Below, piece after piece: positions 1 through 9,148 of a DNA stretch of 64,000 nucleotides (positions are counted from its first letter, which is position 1; each line of letters begins with the position of its first letter). The position numbers were made by a program, and so were the translations under genes. The stretch spans positions 186,001-250,000 of the forward strand of contig CAVSSP010000004.1 in assembly GCA_963730685.1 (NCBI GenBank), in the 5' to 3' direction. The notes beneath the pieces were generated by a model, which did no database searches, was not told the origin of the DNA, and worked only from the letters and a program-made list of their open reading frames with translations. Source of the stretch: Bog-756 sp963730685 (lineage in GTDB: Bacteria; Actinomycetota; Acidimicrobiia; Acidimicrobiales; RAAP-2).

Positions 1-19
1 ATAGGGCGCAGGCTCCTCG

Positions 20-904
20 GTGCTCGACTACCACCTCCATCTGTGGCCCCACGCGCAGAGCGACGCCCGGACCACCGTGGAGCAGGTGGCCGCCTACTGC
101 GAGCACGCGGTACGGGCCGGCGTCACCGAGATCGCCCTCACCGAGCACCTGTTCCGCTTCACGCAGGCCAAGGACCGGCTCGGGGGATTCTGGGACGATC
201 TCCCCGGCGAGGCCCTGCGGCCCGGCATGGCGGCGTACTGGGACCACCACGCCCGGGTGGACCTCGACGACTACGTGGAGGTGGTCCAGGCGGTCAAGGC
301 CGAGGGGCTGCCTGTCGTCCTCGGCCTGGAGGTCGACTTCTACCAGGACCGCATGGACCAGGTCGCCGACCTGCTCGCCGGCTACCCCTTCGACGTGCTG
401 CTGGGATCGGTCCACTGGCTCGGGACCTGGCGGTTCGACGTCCTGGACGACCCACTGGTCCTGGCCGAATGGGACGTGCGTGACATCGATGCGGTCTGGG
501 ACGAGTACACCCGGGCCATGGAGGAGCTGGGCCAGTCCGGGGTGTGCGACGTCTTCGCCCACCCGGACCTCGTCAAGATCGCCGGGCGGGTCCCGGCGGT
601 GCCCGACGAGTTCTACGACCGGATCACCGAGGCGGCTGTCCGGTCGGGCATGGCCGCCGAACTGTCCTCGGCGGGTTGGCGCAAACCCGTCGGCGAGGAG
701 TACCCGGCCCCCCCGCTGCTCGAGCGGTTCGTGCGCGCCGGGGTGCCGCTGACCACGGCGTCGGACGCCCACTCCCTGCCCGACGTGGCGGACCGCGCCG
801 ACGACCTGCGGGGCCTGCTCCTGGGGGCCGGCGTCACCCACCTGCAGGCGTTCGAGAAGCGGCGGGCCCACCCCGTCCCCGTCGAGCGGGCGGACGGGAC
901 CTGA
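20..904 (+). CDS. PHP-domain phosphatase, histidinol-phosphatase (HisJ/HisK) type
   Basis: A 294-residue protein of the PHP metal-dependent phosphoesterase fold. Visible metal-site motifs, in order, are HLH in YHLHLWPH near the N-terminus, TEH near residue 42, the Glu of GLEVDF near 103, GSVHW near 131, FAHPDL near 182 and SDAHS near 250. That set fits the histidinol-phosphate phosphatase family, which dephosphorylates L-histidinol phosphate to histidinol in the cytoplasm. The frame has a stop at bases 2-4 and only one usable start after it (GTG at 20), so the gene is complete although it abuts the window edge. No his genes are visible nearby, so another PHP-type phosphatase specificity is possible. 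It ends 3 bases before the kinase gene and is probably cotranscribed with it. Confidence 0.8.
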   Translation: MLDYHLHLWPHAQSDARTTVEQVAAYCEHAVRAGVTEIALTEHLFRFTQAKDRLGGFWDDLPGEALRPGMAAYWDHHARVDLDDYVEVVQAVKAEGLPVVLGLEVDFYQDRMDQVADLLAGYPFDVLLGSVHWLGTWRFDVLDDPLVLAEWDVRDIDAVWDEYTRAMEELGQSGVCDVFAHPDLVKIAGRVPAVPDEFYDRITEAAVRSGMAAELSSAGWRKPVGEEYPAPPLLERFVRAGVPLTTASDAHSLPDVADRADDLRGLLLGAGVTHLQAFEKRRAHPVPVERADGT

Positions 905-907
905 CCG

Positions 908-2440
908 ATGGCCACCCCGGCCGAGCTGGCCTTCGAACGGACCAACCTGGACGAGTTCCAGCTCGCCCACCTCCAACGCCTGTTGGGGACCTGGGGGATC
1001 CTCGCCGACCTGTCCTTCTCCGACCTGGTGCTGCTGGCGCCGATGGCCCCCGACGCCCGCGAGCACCACGGCCACGGGTTGGAGCTGGTGATCCTGGGCC
1101 AGATGCGACCGTCCAACAGCGCCACCGTCGTCCAGCACGACCTGGTGGGCCAGCCCGCCGGGGCGGCCGACTGGCCACTCGCCGTGCTCACCATCGAGAC
1201 GGGCGAGGTGACCCGGGGAGAGGCCCAGCTGGAGCCGGGGGAGGAGCCGGCCCGCCTGCACTGCATCCCCGTGCGGTGTGAGGGCACCACGGTGGCGGTC
1301 CTGGCCCGCCTGTCGGCCGGCGCCGGCCGCCGGCCCGGGCACCTGGAGCGGACCTATCGGGACCTGTTCGACCGGTTCGCGGTCATGCTGGCCGAGTCGA
1401 CGTTCCCGTTCCCGAGCGAGGAGGTCGCCACCGAGGAGGCGCCCAGGGTCGGTGACGGGGTCGTCCTGGTCGACGAGGAGGGGCGCGTCCGCTATGCGTC
1501 GCCCAACGCCACCAACGCGTTGCACCGCATGGGCATGTACTCCCAGATCGAGGGCAGGCGCCTCACCGATCTGGGCATCGAGGAGTCGGCCATCGAATGG
1601 GCGTTGGCCTCGGCGCTCCCGGTGGTGGAGGAGGTCGAGCGCCGCCCCGACGTCACCGTCTTGTTGCACTGCATCCCGCTCCTGGCCCAGGACGAGGTGA
1701 CCGGCTGCCTGGTGCTCCTCCGAGACGTGACCGATGTCCGACGGCTCGACCGGCTGTTGCTGTCCAAGGATGCCGCCATACGCGAGGTCCACCACCGGGT
1801 CAAGAACAATCTCCAGACCATCTCGGCGCTCCTCCGGCTCCAGGCCCGGCGTCTGCCCCCGGGTGGTGGGCGGGTGGCGCTCTTCGAGGCCGAGCGGCGG
1901 GTGCGCTCCATCGCCATCGTCCACGAGATCCTCTCGCGTGACCCCGGCGAACAGGTCCCCTTCGACGAGATCGTCACGTCCCTCATCCGTATGGCCGAGG
2001 ACTCCGTGGTGCAGTCGCGCCCATTGACCTTCGACGTGGTCGGCGTCCTCGGTGAGGTTCCGGCCGATGTCGCCACCCCGTTGGCGGTGGTGCTCGCCGA
2101 GCTGCTGCAGAACGCCGTCGAGCACGCCTTCCCCGACGTCGTCGAGGACGAGGTCGGTCAGGTGGCCTCGATCCACCCGGTCGGCCACATCCAGGTCAAC
2201 CTGGTCAACGACCTGGTGAGCCTGACGCTCGAGGTGGCCGACGACGGGTCGGGTCTGCCGGAGGAATTCGACATCGACCAGACCCAGAGCCTGGGACTCT
2301 CGATCGTGCGGGACCTGGTCCGGAGCCAACTCGACGGGACCATCACCATGCGCAACCGTCGGGACTCGGACCCGGGGGCCCAGGGCACCGTGGTGGCGAT
2401 CGAGGTGCCCGTCCAGGAGGCCCAGCGGGTAGGCCTCTAG
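908..2440 (+). CDS. pdtaS: PdtaS-like sensor histidine kinase (HisKA_2 type)
   Basis: A 510-residue soluble histidine kinase. There are no membrane segments. The N-terminal ~150 residues look like a GAF-type sensory domain, a PAS-like domain lies around 180-280 (LVDEEGRVRYASPNA), the HisKA_2 phospho-acceptor helix follows at about 290-315 (HHRVKNNLQTISALLRLQAR), and the C-terminus is an HATPase domain (NAVEHAF, DDGSGLP, SLGLSIVRDLV). This is the architecture of mycobacterial PdtaS (Rv3220c), which signals to PdtaR, an ANTAR-domain RNA-binding response regulator; no PdtaR gene is in the window. The gene runs convergently into whiB, the same arrangement as pdtaS-whiB1 in Mycobacterium, which supports orthology. 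The start at 908 is three bases after the upstream stop, suggesting an operon with the PHP gene. Confidence 0.87.
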   Translation: MATPAELAFERTNLDEFQLAHLQRLLGTWGILADLSFSDLVLLAPMAPDAREHHGHGLELVILGQMRPSNSATVVQHDLVGQPAGAADWPLAVLTIETGEVTRGEAQLEPGEEPARLHCIPVRCEGTTVAVLARLSAGAGRRPGHLERTYRDLFDRFAVMLAESTFPFPSEEVATEEAPRVGDGVVLVDEEGRVRYASPNATNALHRMGMYSQIEGRRLTDLGIEESAIEWALASALPVVEEVERRPDVTVLLHCIPLLAQDEVTGCLVLLRDVTDVRRLDRLLLSKDAAIREVHHRVKNNLQTISALLRLQARRLPPGGGRVALFEAERRVRSIAIVHEILSRDPGEQVPFDEIVTSLIRMAEDSVVQSRPLTFDVVGVLGEVPADVATPLAVVLAELLQNAVEHAFPDVVEDEVGQVASIHPVGHIQVNLVNDLVSLTLEVADDGSGLPEEFDIDQTQSLGLSIVRDLVRSQLDGTITMRNRRDSDPGAQGTVVAIEVPVQEAQRVGL

Positions 2441-2486
2441 TCCGGGAGGCCCCTAGCTCGAGAGGCTCTCGTCCGGGAGGCGCAGT

Positions 2487-2777
2487 TCAGGAAGCGCGGC
2501 GGCGGGCGGCCAGCCAGGCCTTGCGCAGCTTGCGGCGCTCCTCTTCCGACGTGCCGCCCCAGACACCGGACTCCTGGTTGGTGGCGAGGGCGAAGTCGAG
2601 ACACGGCTCTTGTGCGTCACATCCACGGCACACCCGCTTGGCCGCCTCGATCTGGTCGACGGCCGGCCCGGTCGTCCCGATCGGGAAGAAGAGATCGGGC
2701 TCTGTGCTGCGGCACGCCGCCGAGAGCCTCCAATCACCGTCGTCCCATTCGACCGTACGGTTCCACATCAGAGCCAC
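2487..2777 (-). CDS. whiB1: WhiB-family iron-sulfur transcription regulator (WhiB1-like)
   Basis: A 96-residue WhiB protein. Four cysteines that would hold a [4Fe-4S] cluster are seen in AAC, VCRGC and EPC, followed by the family turn motif GVWGG and a basic C-terminal tail (RKLRKAWLAARRR) for DNA contact. The sequence DLFFPIGTTGPAVDQI matches WhiB1, the essential NO-responsive member, better than other paralogues. I chose the GTG at 2777 because GGAGGG lies six bases upstream; an ATG at 2768 is an alternative. The gene is convergent with the PdtaS-like kinase. Two CRP-type palindromes lie upstream (separate entry), so cAMP-CRP control is likely, as in Mycobacterium tuberculosis. Confidence 0.9.
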   Translation of the reverse strand: MALMWNRTVEWDDGDWRLSAACRSTEPDLFFPIGTTGPAVDQIEAAKRVCRGCDAQEPCLDFALATNQESGVWGGTSEEERRKLRKAWLAARRRAS

Positions 2778-2820
2778 GCTGATCCCTCCGCTCTCGTCTT
2801 CGTCCCAGAGAATTCCCGTT

Positions 2821-2857
2821 CGTGATCGATTTCACACTGTTTGTGATCGTTTTCACA
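2821..2857 (-). promoter_or_regulatory. Tandem CRP-type operators upstream of whiB
   Basis: Two palindromes of the TGTGA-N6-TCACA class: CGTGATCGATTTCACA at 2821-2836 (one mismatch in the outer base) and a perfect TGTGATCGTTTTCACA at 2842-2857. Their centres are exactly 21 bp apart, two helical turns. They lie 44-80 bp upstream of the whiB start codon. The whiB1 promoter of M. tuberculosis also carries two CRP (Rv3676) sites, so this looks like a conserved regulatory unit. I could not assign a clear -10 element. Confidence 0.75.
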
Positions 2858-3011
2858 TGGCTCGGCGCCAAAATGTCACCGGCCGTTCAGGGTTCGTTCA
2901 TTAGAGTAATCAGCTGCCTGTGGGGTTGCAAGCAGTTTCCGACGCCGCAGCACGCCTTTTGACGTGGTACTCGCTCCCCGTGGCGAGGAGAACGAGGAGA
3001 GTCCGGAAACA

Positions 3012-3740
3012 GTGGTGTCCGTGGCCGTCCAGGCCCACCGAGGCAGCCCCGACCCCGCGGCCGGGATCCGCCAGAACACGCTGGCGGCCTTCGAACGTGC
3101 CCGCGCCCTGGGTGCCGACGGGGTCGAGCTGGACGTCCGGCGGACCCGGGACGGTGCCATGGCCGTCCACCACGACCCGGCCATCCCCGGGCTGGGGCCG
3201 ATCTGTGAGCTCTCCGCCGGTGAGCTCCCCGGCTACGTACCGCTCCTGCCCGAGGCCCTCGAGGCCTGCACGGGGATGACCGTCAACGTCGAGATCAAGA
3301 ACCTGCCCGGGGAGCCCGGCTACGACGGGGACGAGCGACTCGCCGCCGCCGTCGCCGACCTGGTGGCCGGCCGCCGGCTGGCATCGGCGGTGGTCGGCCG
3401 CCTCGGCTCACCGGCGGTACTGGTCTCGTCGTTCTGGCCCCAGACCCTCGAGGCCGTCCACCGTGGCGCCCCGGACCTCGCCACCGGGCTGCTGGTCGCC
3501 CACTGGTTCGACCCGGCCGACTGTGTCCCGGCCGCCCTCGGGCTCGGGTGCTCGTCCGTGCACCCCCACCGGAGCCTGGTCGACGGCGCCCTGGTGGGGG
3601 CGGCCCACGCCGCCGGGCTGACCGTTGCGGCGTGGACGGTCGACGACCGTGACGGGCTGGACGCACTGGTGGCGGCGGGCGTCGACACCGTCATCACCGA
3701 CGATGTGCCCATGGCCGTCTCGGCGCTCCGGGGACCCTGA
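3012..3740 (+). CDS. Glycerophosphodiester phosphodiesterase
   Basis: A ~242-residue GDPD-family enzyme that hydrolyses glycerophosphodiesters to glycerol-3-phosphate and an alcohol. The catalytic signature is intact: AHRG at the N-terminus, GVELDVR, AVHHDP, and NVEIKN; the C-terminal part has AWTVDD and VITDDV as usual. It is shorter than secreted GDPDs and lacks a signal peptide, so it should be cytoplasmic. The open frame could begin at GTG 2964, but homology starts at VSVAVQAHRG; GTG codons at 3012, 3015 and 3021 follow a GGAGAG sequence at about 2996, so the start is placed at 3012. It stands alone between whiB (divergent) and etfB. Confidence 0.88.
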   Translation: MVSVAVQAHRGSPDPAAGIRQNTLAAFERARALGADGVELDVRRTRDGAMAVHHDPAIPGLGPICELSAGELPGYVPLLPEALEACTGMTVNVEIKNLPGEPGYDGDERLAAAVADLVAGRRLASAVVGRLGSPAVLVSSFWPQTLEAVHRGAPDLATGLLVAHWFDPADCVPAALGLGCSSVHPHRSLVDGALVGAAHAAGLTVAAWTVDDRDGLDALVAAGVDTVITDDVPMAVSALRGP

Positions 3741-3870
3741 CCGTCGGTCCGGTCGGGCCCGATCGGCGCCGGCCGGGACGGCGCCGCCGGCGGGTCGCGG
3801 ATCGGCCCGCTCTGACCTGGGATCACGGCCCGATTGGTCGAAGGCCCTTTTTTCGTCAACAATGCGGCCC

Positions 3871-4650
3871 ATGAACGTAGTGGTATGTGTGAAGCAGATC
3901 CCCGACCCGGCCGCGCCCCCGGCGCTGGATCCGGCCACGAACACCCTCGTCCGGGCAGGGAAATTGATCCTCGACGACTCGGACGCCTACGGGGTGGAGA
4001 TGGCCCTCCAGCTGGCCGAGTCCGCCGGTGGCGGAGACGTCACCCTGGTCTCGATGGCCCCCAACGGCGAGACGTCCGGACTCCGCACCGCACTGGCCAT
4101 GGGAGCGGCCAAGGCCATCCTGATCAGCGACGACTCGCTGGCCGGGACCGATGCCCTCGGCACCGCCAAGGTGCTGGCGGCCGCCATCAAGCGGGCCGAG
4201 CCCGACCTCATCCTGGCCGCCACCGAGTCCTCGGACGGCTACACGGGCACGACGCCGGTGCAGATCGCAGAGCTGCTCGGCCTGCCCTCCGTGACGTTCG
4301 CCAAGAAGGTCGAGGTCACCGGAGACGCCGTCAAGGTCGAGCGCCAGACCGAGTCCGGCTACGACGAGGTGGAGAGCCCGCTTCCGGCGCTCGTGACGGT
4401 GACGGCAGGCGTGGTGGAGCCCCGCTATCCGTCGTTCAAGGGAATCATGGCGGCCAAGTCGAAGCCGGTCGAGACGCTGACGGTGGCCGATCTCGGGATC
4501 GATGCCGGTCAGGTCGGTGCCGCCGGCGCCGGCCAGGAGATCACCGAGGTGGCCGAGGCCGAGGCCCGCTCGGCCGGGGAGATCGTCACCGACGAGGGCG
4601 AGGGCTATACCCGCGTCATCGAATTCCTCGAGCAACTGAAGGTCATCTAG
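3871..4650 (+). CDS. etfB: Electron transfer flavoprotein, beta subunit
   Basis: A 259-residue protein beginning MNVVVCVKQIPDP, the standard EtfB N-terminus. It pairs with EtfA to carry electrons from acyl-CoA and other flavin dehydrogenases. The AMP-binding region is recognisable (ALGTAKVLAAAIK, DLILAATESSDGYTGTTPVQIAELLG) and the central ESGYDEVESPLPALVTVTAGVVEPRYPS region, given here in parts, is typical. The start at ATG 3871 was preferred over the longer frame because homology begins there; another ATG sits at 3862. I see no good Shine-Dalgarno. etfA follows after 22 bases, so the two form an operon. An acyl-CoA dehydrogenase lies 38 kb away in the window and is a possible client. Confidence 0.94.
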   Translation: MNVVVCVKQIPDPAAPPALDPATNTLVRAGKLILDDSDAYGVEMALQLAESAGGGDVTLVSMAPNGETSGLRTALAMGAAKAILISDDSLAGTDALGTAKVLAAAIKRAEPDLILAATESSDGYTGTTPVQIAELLGLPSVTFAKKVEVTGDAVKVERQTESGYDEVESPLPALVTVTAGVVEPRYPSFKGIMAAKSKPVETLTVADLGIDAGQVGAAGAGQEITEVAEAEARSAGEIVTDEGEGYTRVIEFLEQLKVI

Positions 4651-4672
4651 GACCGGTAGGAGAACAACGCAC

Positions 4673-5644
4673 ATGTCTGTCGACAAGATCTGGGTCCTGG
4701 CCGAAGTGGCCGACGGGTCCCCCATCACCACCTCCCTCGAGCTGATCACCGCCGCCCGCGAGCTGGGCGGCACGGTCGAGGCCGTCGCCTGGGGCGAGGA
4801 CACCGCAGCGGTGGCCGGCACCCTCGGCGAGTACGGGGCCACCACCGTGCACGACGTGGGCGACCTGGCCGGCGCGCTGCCCGGCACCCCGGTGGCCGCC
4901 GCCATCGCCGCCGCCGTGGAGGCGGGAAACGGTCCCGAGGCCATCTTGTTCCCCGCCACCTACGACGGCCGGGACATCGCCGGGCGCCTGTCGGTCAAGC
5001 TCGACCGCCCGGTGCTCACCAACGTGGTCGGCCTGACGAGCGGCGACGGGGGACTGGTCTCCCAGCACGCCATCTTCGGCGGCAGCCAGATCCTCTCGGC
5101 CCGCTTCACCGGCCCAGGCCCGCACATCTTCGTGGTGCGGGCCAAGTCGTTCGCGGCCGAGCCGTCCGGCGGGTCCCCGGCCGCCGTGGTGGCCGCCCCG
5201 GTCCCCGATACCGGTGCCACCAATGCGGCCCGGATCGTCGCCCGTCACGTCGAGGAGCGCACCGGTCCCAAGCTCGACGAGGCCGCCGTGGTGGTGTCGG
5301 GCGGCCGTGGCCTCGGGGACAAGGACAACTATGCCCTCATCGAGGAGCTGGCCACCCTGCTGAAGGGTGCGCCCGGCGCCAGCCGGGCCATCGTGGACGC
5401 CGGATGGGTCCCCTACTCCCATCAGGTCGGCCAGACCGGCAAGACCGTCAAGCCCACCGTCTACGTGGCCTGCGGGATCTCGGGGGCCACCCAGCACCTG
5501 GTGGGCATGAAGAACTCGAAGAACATCGTGGCCATCAACAAGGACCAGGACGCGCCCATCTTCTCGGTGGCCGACCTCGGGATCGTCGGCGACGTGCACA
5601 AGGTGCTTCCCCAGCTGATCGAAGCGCTGAAGGCCCGGGCCTGA
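4673..5644 (+). CDS. etfA: Electron transfer flavoprotein, alpha subunit
   Basis: A 323-residue FAD-binding partner of EtfB. The C-terminal FAD domain shows the ETF-alpha signature: GGRGLGDKDNY at about 212, GASRAIVDAGWVPYSHQVGQTG around 240-262 (Arg, His and Gln contacts to FAD), then YVACGISGATQH and AINKDQDAPIF. The start ATG follows AGGAG at the right distance. It is the second gene of etfBA; a strong hairpin begins 4 bases after its stop, so the operon probably ends here. Confidence 0.95.
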   Translation: MSVDKIWVLAEVADGSPITTSLELITAARELGGTVEAVAWGEDTAAVAGTLGEYGATTVHDVGDLAGALPGTPVAAAIAAAVEAGNGPEAILFPATYDGRDIAGRLSVKLDRPVLTNVVGLTSGDGGLVSQHAIFGGSQILSARFTGPGPHIFVVRAKSFAAEPSGGSPAAVVAAPVPDTGATNAARIVARHVEERTGPKLDEAAVVVSGGRGLGDKDNYALIEELATLLKGAPGASRAIVDAGWVPYSHQVGQTGKTVKPTVYVACGISGATQHLVGMKNSKNIVAINKDQDAPIFSVADLGIVGDVHKVLPQLIEALKARA

Positions 5645-5648
5645 CGGC

Positions 5649-5674
5649 GTGCCCGGCCGTTTCCGGCCGGGCAC
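5649..5674 (+). terminator. Hairpin terminator after etfBA
   Basis: A perfect 10-bp inverted repeat (GTGCCCGGCC / GGCCGGGCAC) with a 6-base loop GTTTCC, placed directly behind the etfA stop. There is no T-tract, as is common for terminator-like hairpins in GC-rich actinobacteria. Confidence 0.6.
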
Positions 5675-5999
5675 CATCGCTCCGGCGATCGACGCACCCG
5701 AGCGACTGAGGGCGGCGGGAACCCGGGTGTAACCTGCGGCGTCCCTGGGGGCGACGGCGATCAAAGGAATGTCACCGTCGGGCAGGTATTGTCCGGAAGC
5801 AACGCAGGCGCGCCGCGCTCCCATTCCACCGATGCCTTCGAGACGGTTCCATGCTCTGTCCGAACCCCCAATTCCGTCACCGCGCCAGTCCATCCCGAAC
5901 CACAGACCCGGGACCGGTCCGGCTCCCTTTCCGCACCGGGCGCGGGCCGATGCCGGTTGACAACGTGATCGAGCAGCACCTCCCGGGCCCGGGCAGGCC
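5675..5999. other. Intergenic region before the acyltransferase
   Basis: About 325 bases with no gene I can support. Short open frames here have no recognisable sequence. The base composition is slightly less GC-rich near 5760-5800, where a promoter for the acyltransferase could lie, but no convincing -35/-10 pair was found. Confidence 0.4.
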
Positions 6000-7872
6000 G
6001 TGCCGAAGCCGGTAGAGGGGACCAGCCCCTACCTCCCGGGGTTGGACGGCATCCGCGCCATCGCCGTCCTGGCCGTGATCGCGTACCACCTGAATTTCGG
6101 GTGGGCGTCCGGCGGCCTCCTCGGGGTCCAGGTGTTCTTCGTGCTGTCGGGGTACCTGATCACCGACCTCCTCGTGGCCGAGTACCGCCGTCACCAGGCC
6201 ATCAAGCTCGGCCAGTTCTGGCTCCGCAGGGCCCGGAGACTGTTGCCGGCCCTGTTCGTGGTCCTGTTCGTCACCGTCGGGTGGGCGACCCTGTTCGACC
6301 GCAGCCAGCTGGCCGCCCTCCGCAGTGACCTGCCGTCGTCCATCTTCTACTTCAGCAACTGGTGGTTCATCTTCCACCACATCTCCTACTTCGCCCGGTT
6401 CGGGCCACCGTCACCGCTCGGCCATCTGTGGTCGCTGTCCATCGAGGAGCAGTTCTACCTGGTCTGGCCGCTCCTGGTCCTGGCCGGGTTGAAGTGGCTC
6501 CACACCCGGCGCACCCTGATGGTGGTGACGCTCGCCGCCGCCGCAGCCTCCGCCGTGGAGATGGGGCTGCTGTTCGCCGCCTCCCCGTCGGGAGACCCCA
6601 CCCGGGTCTACGACGGGACCGACACCCGCGCCTTCGCGCCTGTTGATCGGTGCCGCCCTGGCCTTCGGCCTCCCCCGCAACCGGGTCTTCGGTGCCATCA
6701 CCCCGGGGGCCCGGCGGGTGCTCAACCTGGCGGGTGGCGTCGGCCTGCTCGGGATCTTCGTGATGTTCGTGGGCACCGACCAGTACCAGCCGTTCCTGTA
6801 CGAGGGTGGCATGGTGCTCCTGGCCCTGCTCACCGCCATGGTCATCGGTGTGACCGTCCATCCGGGGTCCCAACTGCGCTCGATCCTCGGATGGGAGCCG
6901 CTCCGGTGGGTGGGGGAGCGCTCCTACGCCATCTACCTCTGGCACTACCCGGTCATCGTGTTGACCACGCCGCTGAACGCCGCCCCCAGTGTCCTGCGGG
7001 CCATCCTCCAGACCGGGGCCACGTTCGTCCTGGCCGCCCTGTCCTGGAGGTACGTCGAGGACCCCGTCCGGCACGGGGCCCTGGGGAGGCTGTGGGAGGG
7101 GGTGCGCCGTCGCCAGTGGACGCGACCCCAGCTCCGACCGCTCGGCTGGACGGTGGTCGGCGTGGCGGCGGTCAACGCCGTGGTCTGTGCCCTCGGCCTC
7201 TTCGGTGTGGTCGACGCGTCGGCTGCCGACCCCGGGACCCAGGTGACCAGCATCGTCCCCCACCATTCGACGCCGTCGACCACGCTGGCGACCCCGCCGG
7301 GCAGCTCCACCACCACGACGGTTCCGCCGGCCGGACAGGGGGTGACCGCCATCGGGGACTCGATCATGATCGACGCCGCCCCCACCTTGGAGACCCTGCT
7401 GCCGGGGATCGCCATCGACGCCCAGGTCGGCCAGCAGCTCTACCAGGTCCAGGCGGCCGTGGCCCAGCTGAAGGCCAAGGGCTGGATCGGGAACCGGCTC
7501 ATCCTCGAGCTCGGGACGAACGGTCCCTACACCGTGGCCCAGCTCGAGACACTGCTCAACTCACTCGGCCCCATGCAGAAGATCGTGCTCGTGAACACCC
7601 ATGTCCCCCGGCCATGGCAACCCCAGGTCAACGCCACCATCGCCACCGTCGCCCAGACCTATCCCGATACCGTCATGGTCAACTGGGACGCCGACAGCGC
7701 CAACTGCTCGCAGTGCCTCTATCCGGACGGTGTCCACCTCGACCCGAGCGGGGCCAAGTACTACGCCTTCCTCCTGGCCGAGGCCCTGGTGGCCCCCCTC
7801 CACCCGAGCCACCCCCCGCCGACCTCCACCACCGCGCCGGCACGACACCACCCGGCCGCCCGGCACCGGTAG
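6000..7872 (+). pseudogene. OafA/YrhL-type membrane O-acyltransferase with C-terminal SGNH domain, frameshifted
   Basis: The first frame (6000 to about 6640) encodes a typical acyltransferase-3 N-terminus: YLPGLDGIRAIAVLAVIAYH, GVQVFFVLSGYLIT, RRARRLLPAL, SLSIEEQFYLVWPL and the tail YDGTDTRAFA. The rest (LLIGAALAFGLP, then membrane helices, RSYAIYLWHYP and a C-terminal SGNH hydrolase domain with GDSIM, GTNG and DGVHLD) lies in the +1 frame to 7872. Reading GCG-CTG-TTG-ATC instead of GCGCCTGTTGATC near 6639-6648 restores one uninterrupted protein of about 623 residues. Such proteins O-acetylate cell-surface polysaccharide or peptidoglycan at the membrane. The single extra C may be a real inactivating mutation or a sequence error; all domain motifs are otherwise intact, so decay would have to be recent. 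GTG at 6000 is used as start. Confidence 0.8.
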
Positions 7873-7894
7873 GCCGCCCCGGGCCCGGTCCGTG

Positions 7895-8629
7895 TCACAC
7901 CAGCGGCCACGGGTAGGGGGGGCGGTCACCGACGGGCTCGGGATAGACCCCCGACGCCACCAGGTCACGGGCCCGGTCCACCAGGGCCTGGCACTCCGAC
8001 GGGGCCAGCAGCTGCGACAGCCCCTCGGGGAGCTCCGCCGCCACCCCGGCCACGTCGGCGAGCACGTCCTCTGGCACCTGCTCGCCGGCGAAGTCCCAGA
8101 TGACCGTGCGGAGCTTGTGCTGGCGGTGGAAGCACAGCCCGTGGTCGATGCCCCACAGCCGCCCCCCGGCCCCCACCAGGACGTGTCCGCCCTTGCGGTC
8201 GGCATTGTTGGCCAGCACGTCGAAGGCGCACATGGCCCGCAGGACCGCCTCGTGGCCACCGTGCTCCAGCACGGTGAAGTAGTGCTCCTCGTAGTCGGCC
8301 TCGACGAACAGCTGCACCGAGCCCGGCCCGAACGGTCCGTCGTCGCGCTCGACGGTGGGCGGCACCAGGCCCCACCCCAACGCCTCCGACAGGACGTATG
8401 CCGCCACCTCCCGGCGGTACAGCCCGTCGGGGAAGTCCCACAGGGACTGCTCGCCACCGGCCGGCTTGTACACGGCGTTGAGCGAGCCCGGTCCCCCGTC
8501 GCCCAAGGTGACCAGGAACGTCAGGTTGGAACTCCACGGCAGGCGCCCCACCACGGTCATCTCGCGGGTGGACAGTTCCTCCAGTGCCGTGTCCAGCCCG
8601 GGTCCGAGTTCGGGGCTCCAGCCGGTCAC
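7895..8629 (-). CDS. SCO1664-family (TIGR03843) conserved protein, PI3/4-kinase-like fold
   Basis: A 244-residue actinobacterial conserved protein. It contains a kinase-like core: VYKPAGGEQSLWDFP (a likely nucleotide-binding lysine), REVAAYVLSEALGWGLVPPT, FDVLANNADRKGGHVL (catalytic-loop-like D..NADRK) and WGIDHGLCFH (DHG-type metal motif). Members are annotated as distant phosphatidylinositol 3/4-kinase-like proteins, but the substrate is unknown. The GTG start overlaps the stop of the DUF3090 gene by 4 bases (GTGA), so translation is coupled. It is the last gene of the MSMEG_4193/DUF3090/SCO1664 unit, whose conserved grouping suggests one common process. Confidence 0.85.
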   Translation of the reverse strand: MTGWSPELGPGLDTALEELSTREMTVVGRLPWSSNLTFLVTLGDGGPGSLNAVYKPAGGEQSLWDFPDGLYRREVAAYVLSEALGWGLVPPTVERDDGPFGPGSVQLFVEADYEEHYFTVLEHGGHEAVLRAMCAFDVLANNADRKGGHVLVGAGGRLWGIDHGLCFHRQHKLRTVIWDFAGEQVPEDVLADVAGVAAELPEGLSQLLAPSECQALVDRARDLVASGVYPEPVGDRPPYPWPLV

Positions 8630-9123
8630 ACGGCCGGGGGGCGGTGGCCGTTGGTCCGGGGGCACTCGTGTCCAGACGGGTCGAGGGGCGAGCCGCACAA
8701 CGGGCAGGGGGGACGGCCCGACTCGACCAGCGAGGTGGCCTGGATGGCGAAGGAGGCCGCCTGTTCCCGCGAGACGGACAGGCGGGCGATGGCACCGGTC
8801 TCGTCCTCGGCCACCAGCTCCTCGATGACCAGGATGACGCGGTCGTCGACGTCGTCGAAGGACACGCCGATGGTCCCGACCGCCCACGCCGGCTCCGTCG
8901 GCTCCTCGAGGCCGAGGTCGTCGGGCAGGTGTCCGGGCCGCTCCTGGTCCTTCACGATCCGGGCCAGGAGGTCGGCCACCACCGCCACCTGCTGCTTCTC
9001 GATCTTGAGCGTCAGCAGCGTCGGACCCTGCCGGCACTGGAGGAGGAAGAGGCGTTCACCCACCGGTCCGACCGTCCCGACGGTGAACCGGTCCGGCGAC
9101 GAGAGGTCGTACCCGTCACTCAT
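8626..9123 (-). CDS. DUF3090 (TIGR03847) family protein with C-terminal zinc ribbon
   Basis: A 165-residue protein of a family of unknown function restricted mainly to actinobacteria. It starts MSDGYDLSSPDRFTVGTVG and contains GERLFLLQCRQG and LKIEKQQVAVVADLLARI, both diagnostic. The C-terminus has CPLCGSPLDPSGHECPRTNGH, shown here in pieces: a CPLCG knuckle and HECPRTNGH, a probable zinc-binding ribbon. It lies between the MSMEG_4193-family gene (25 bases upstream) and the SCO1664-family gene (4-base overlap), the usual arrangement. Confidence 0.87.
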   Translation of the reverse strand: MSDGYDLSSPDRFTVGTVGPVGERLFLLQCRQGPTLLTLKIEKQQVAVVADLLARIVKDQERPGHLPDDLGLEEPTEPAWAVGTIGVSFDDVDDRVILVIEELVAEDETGAIARLSVSREQAASFAIQATSLVESGRPPCPLCGSPLDPSGHECPRTNGHRPPAV

Positions 9124-9148
9124 GCCATCCCGCCCGTCGGTCGCCGGC

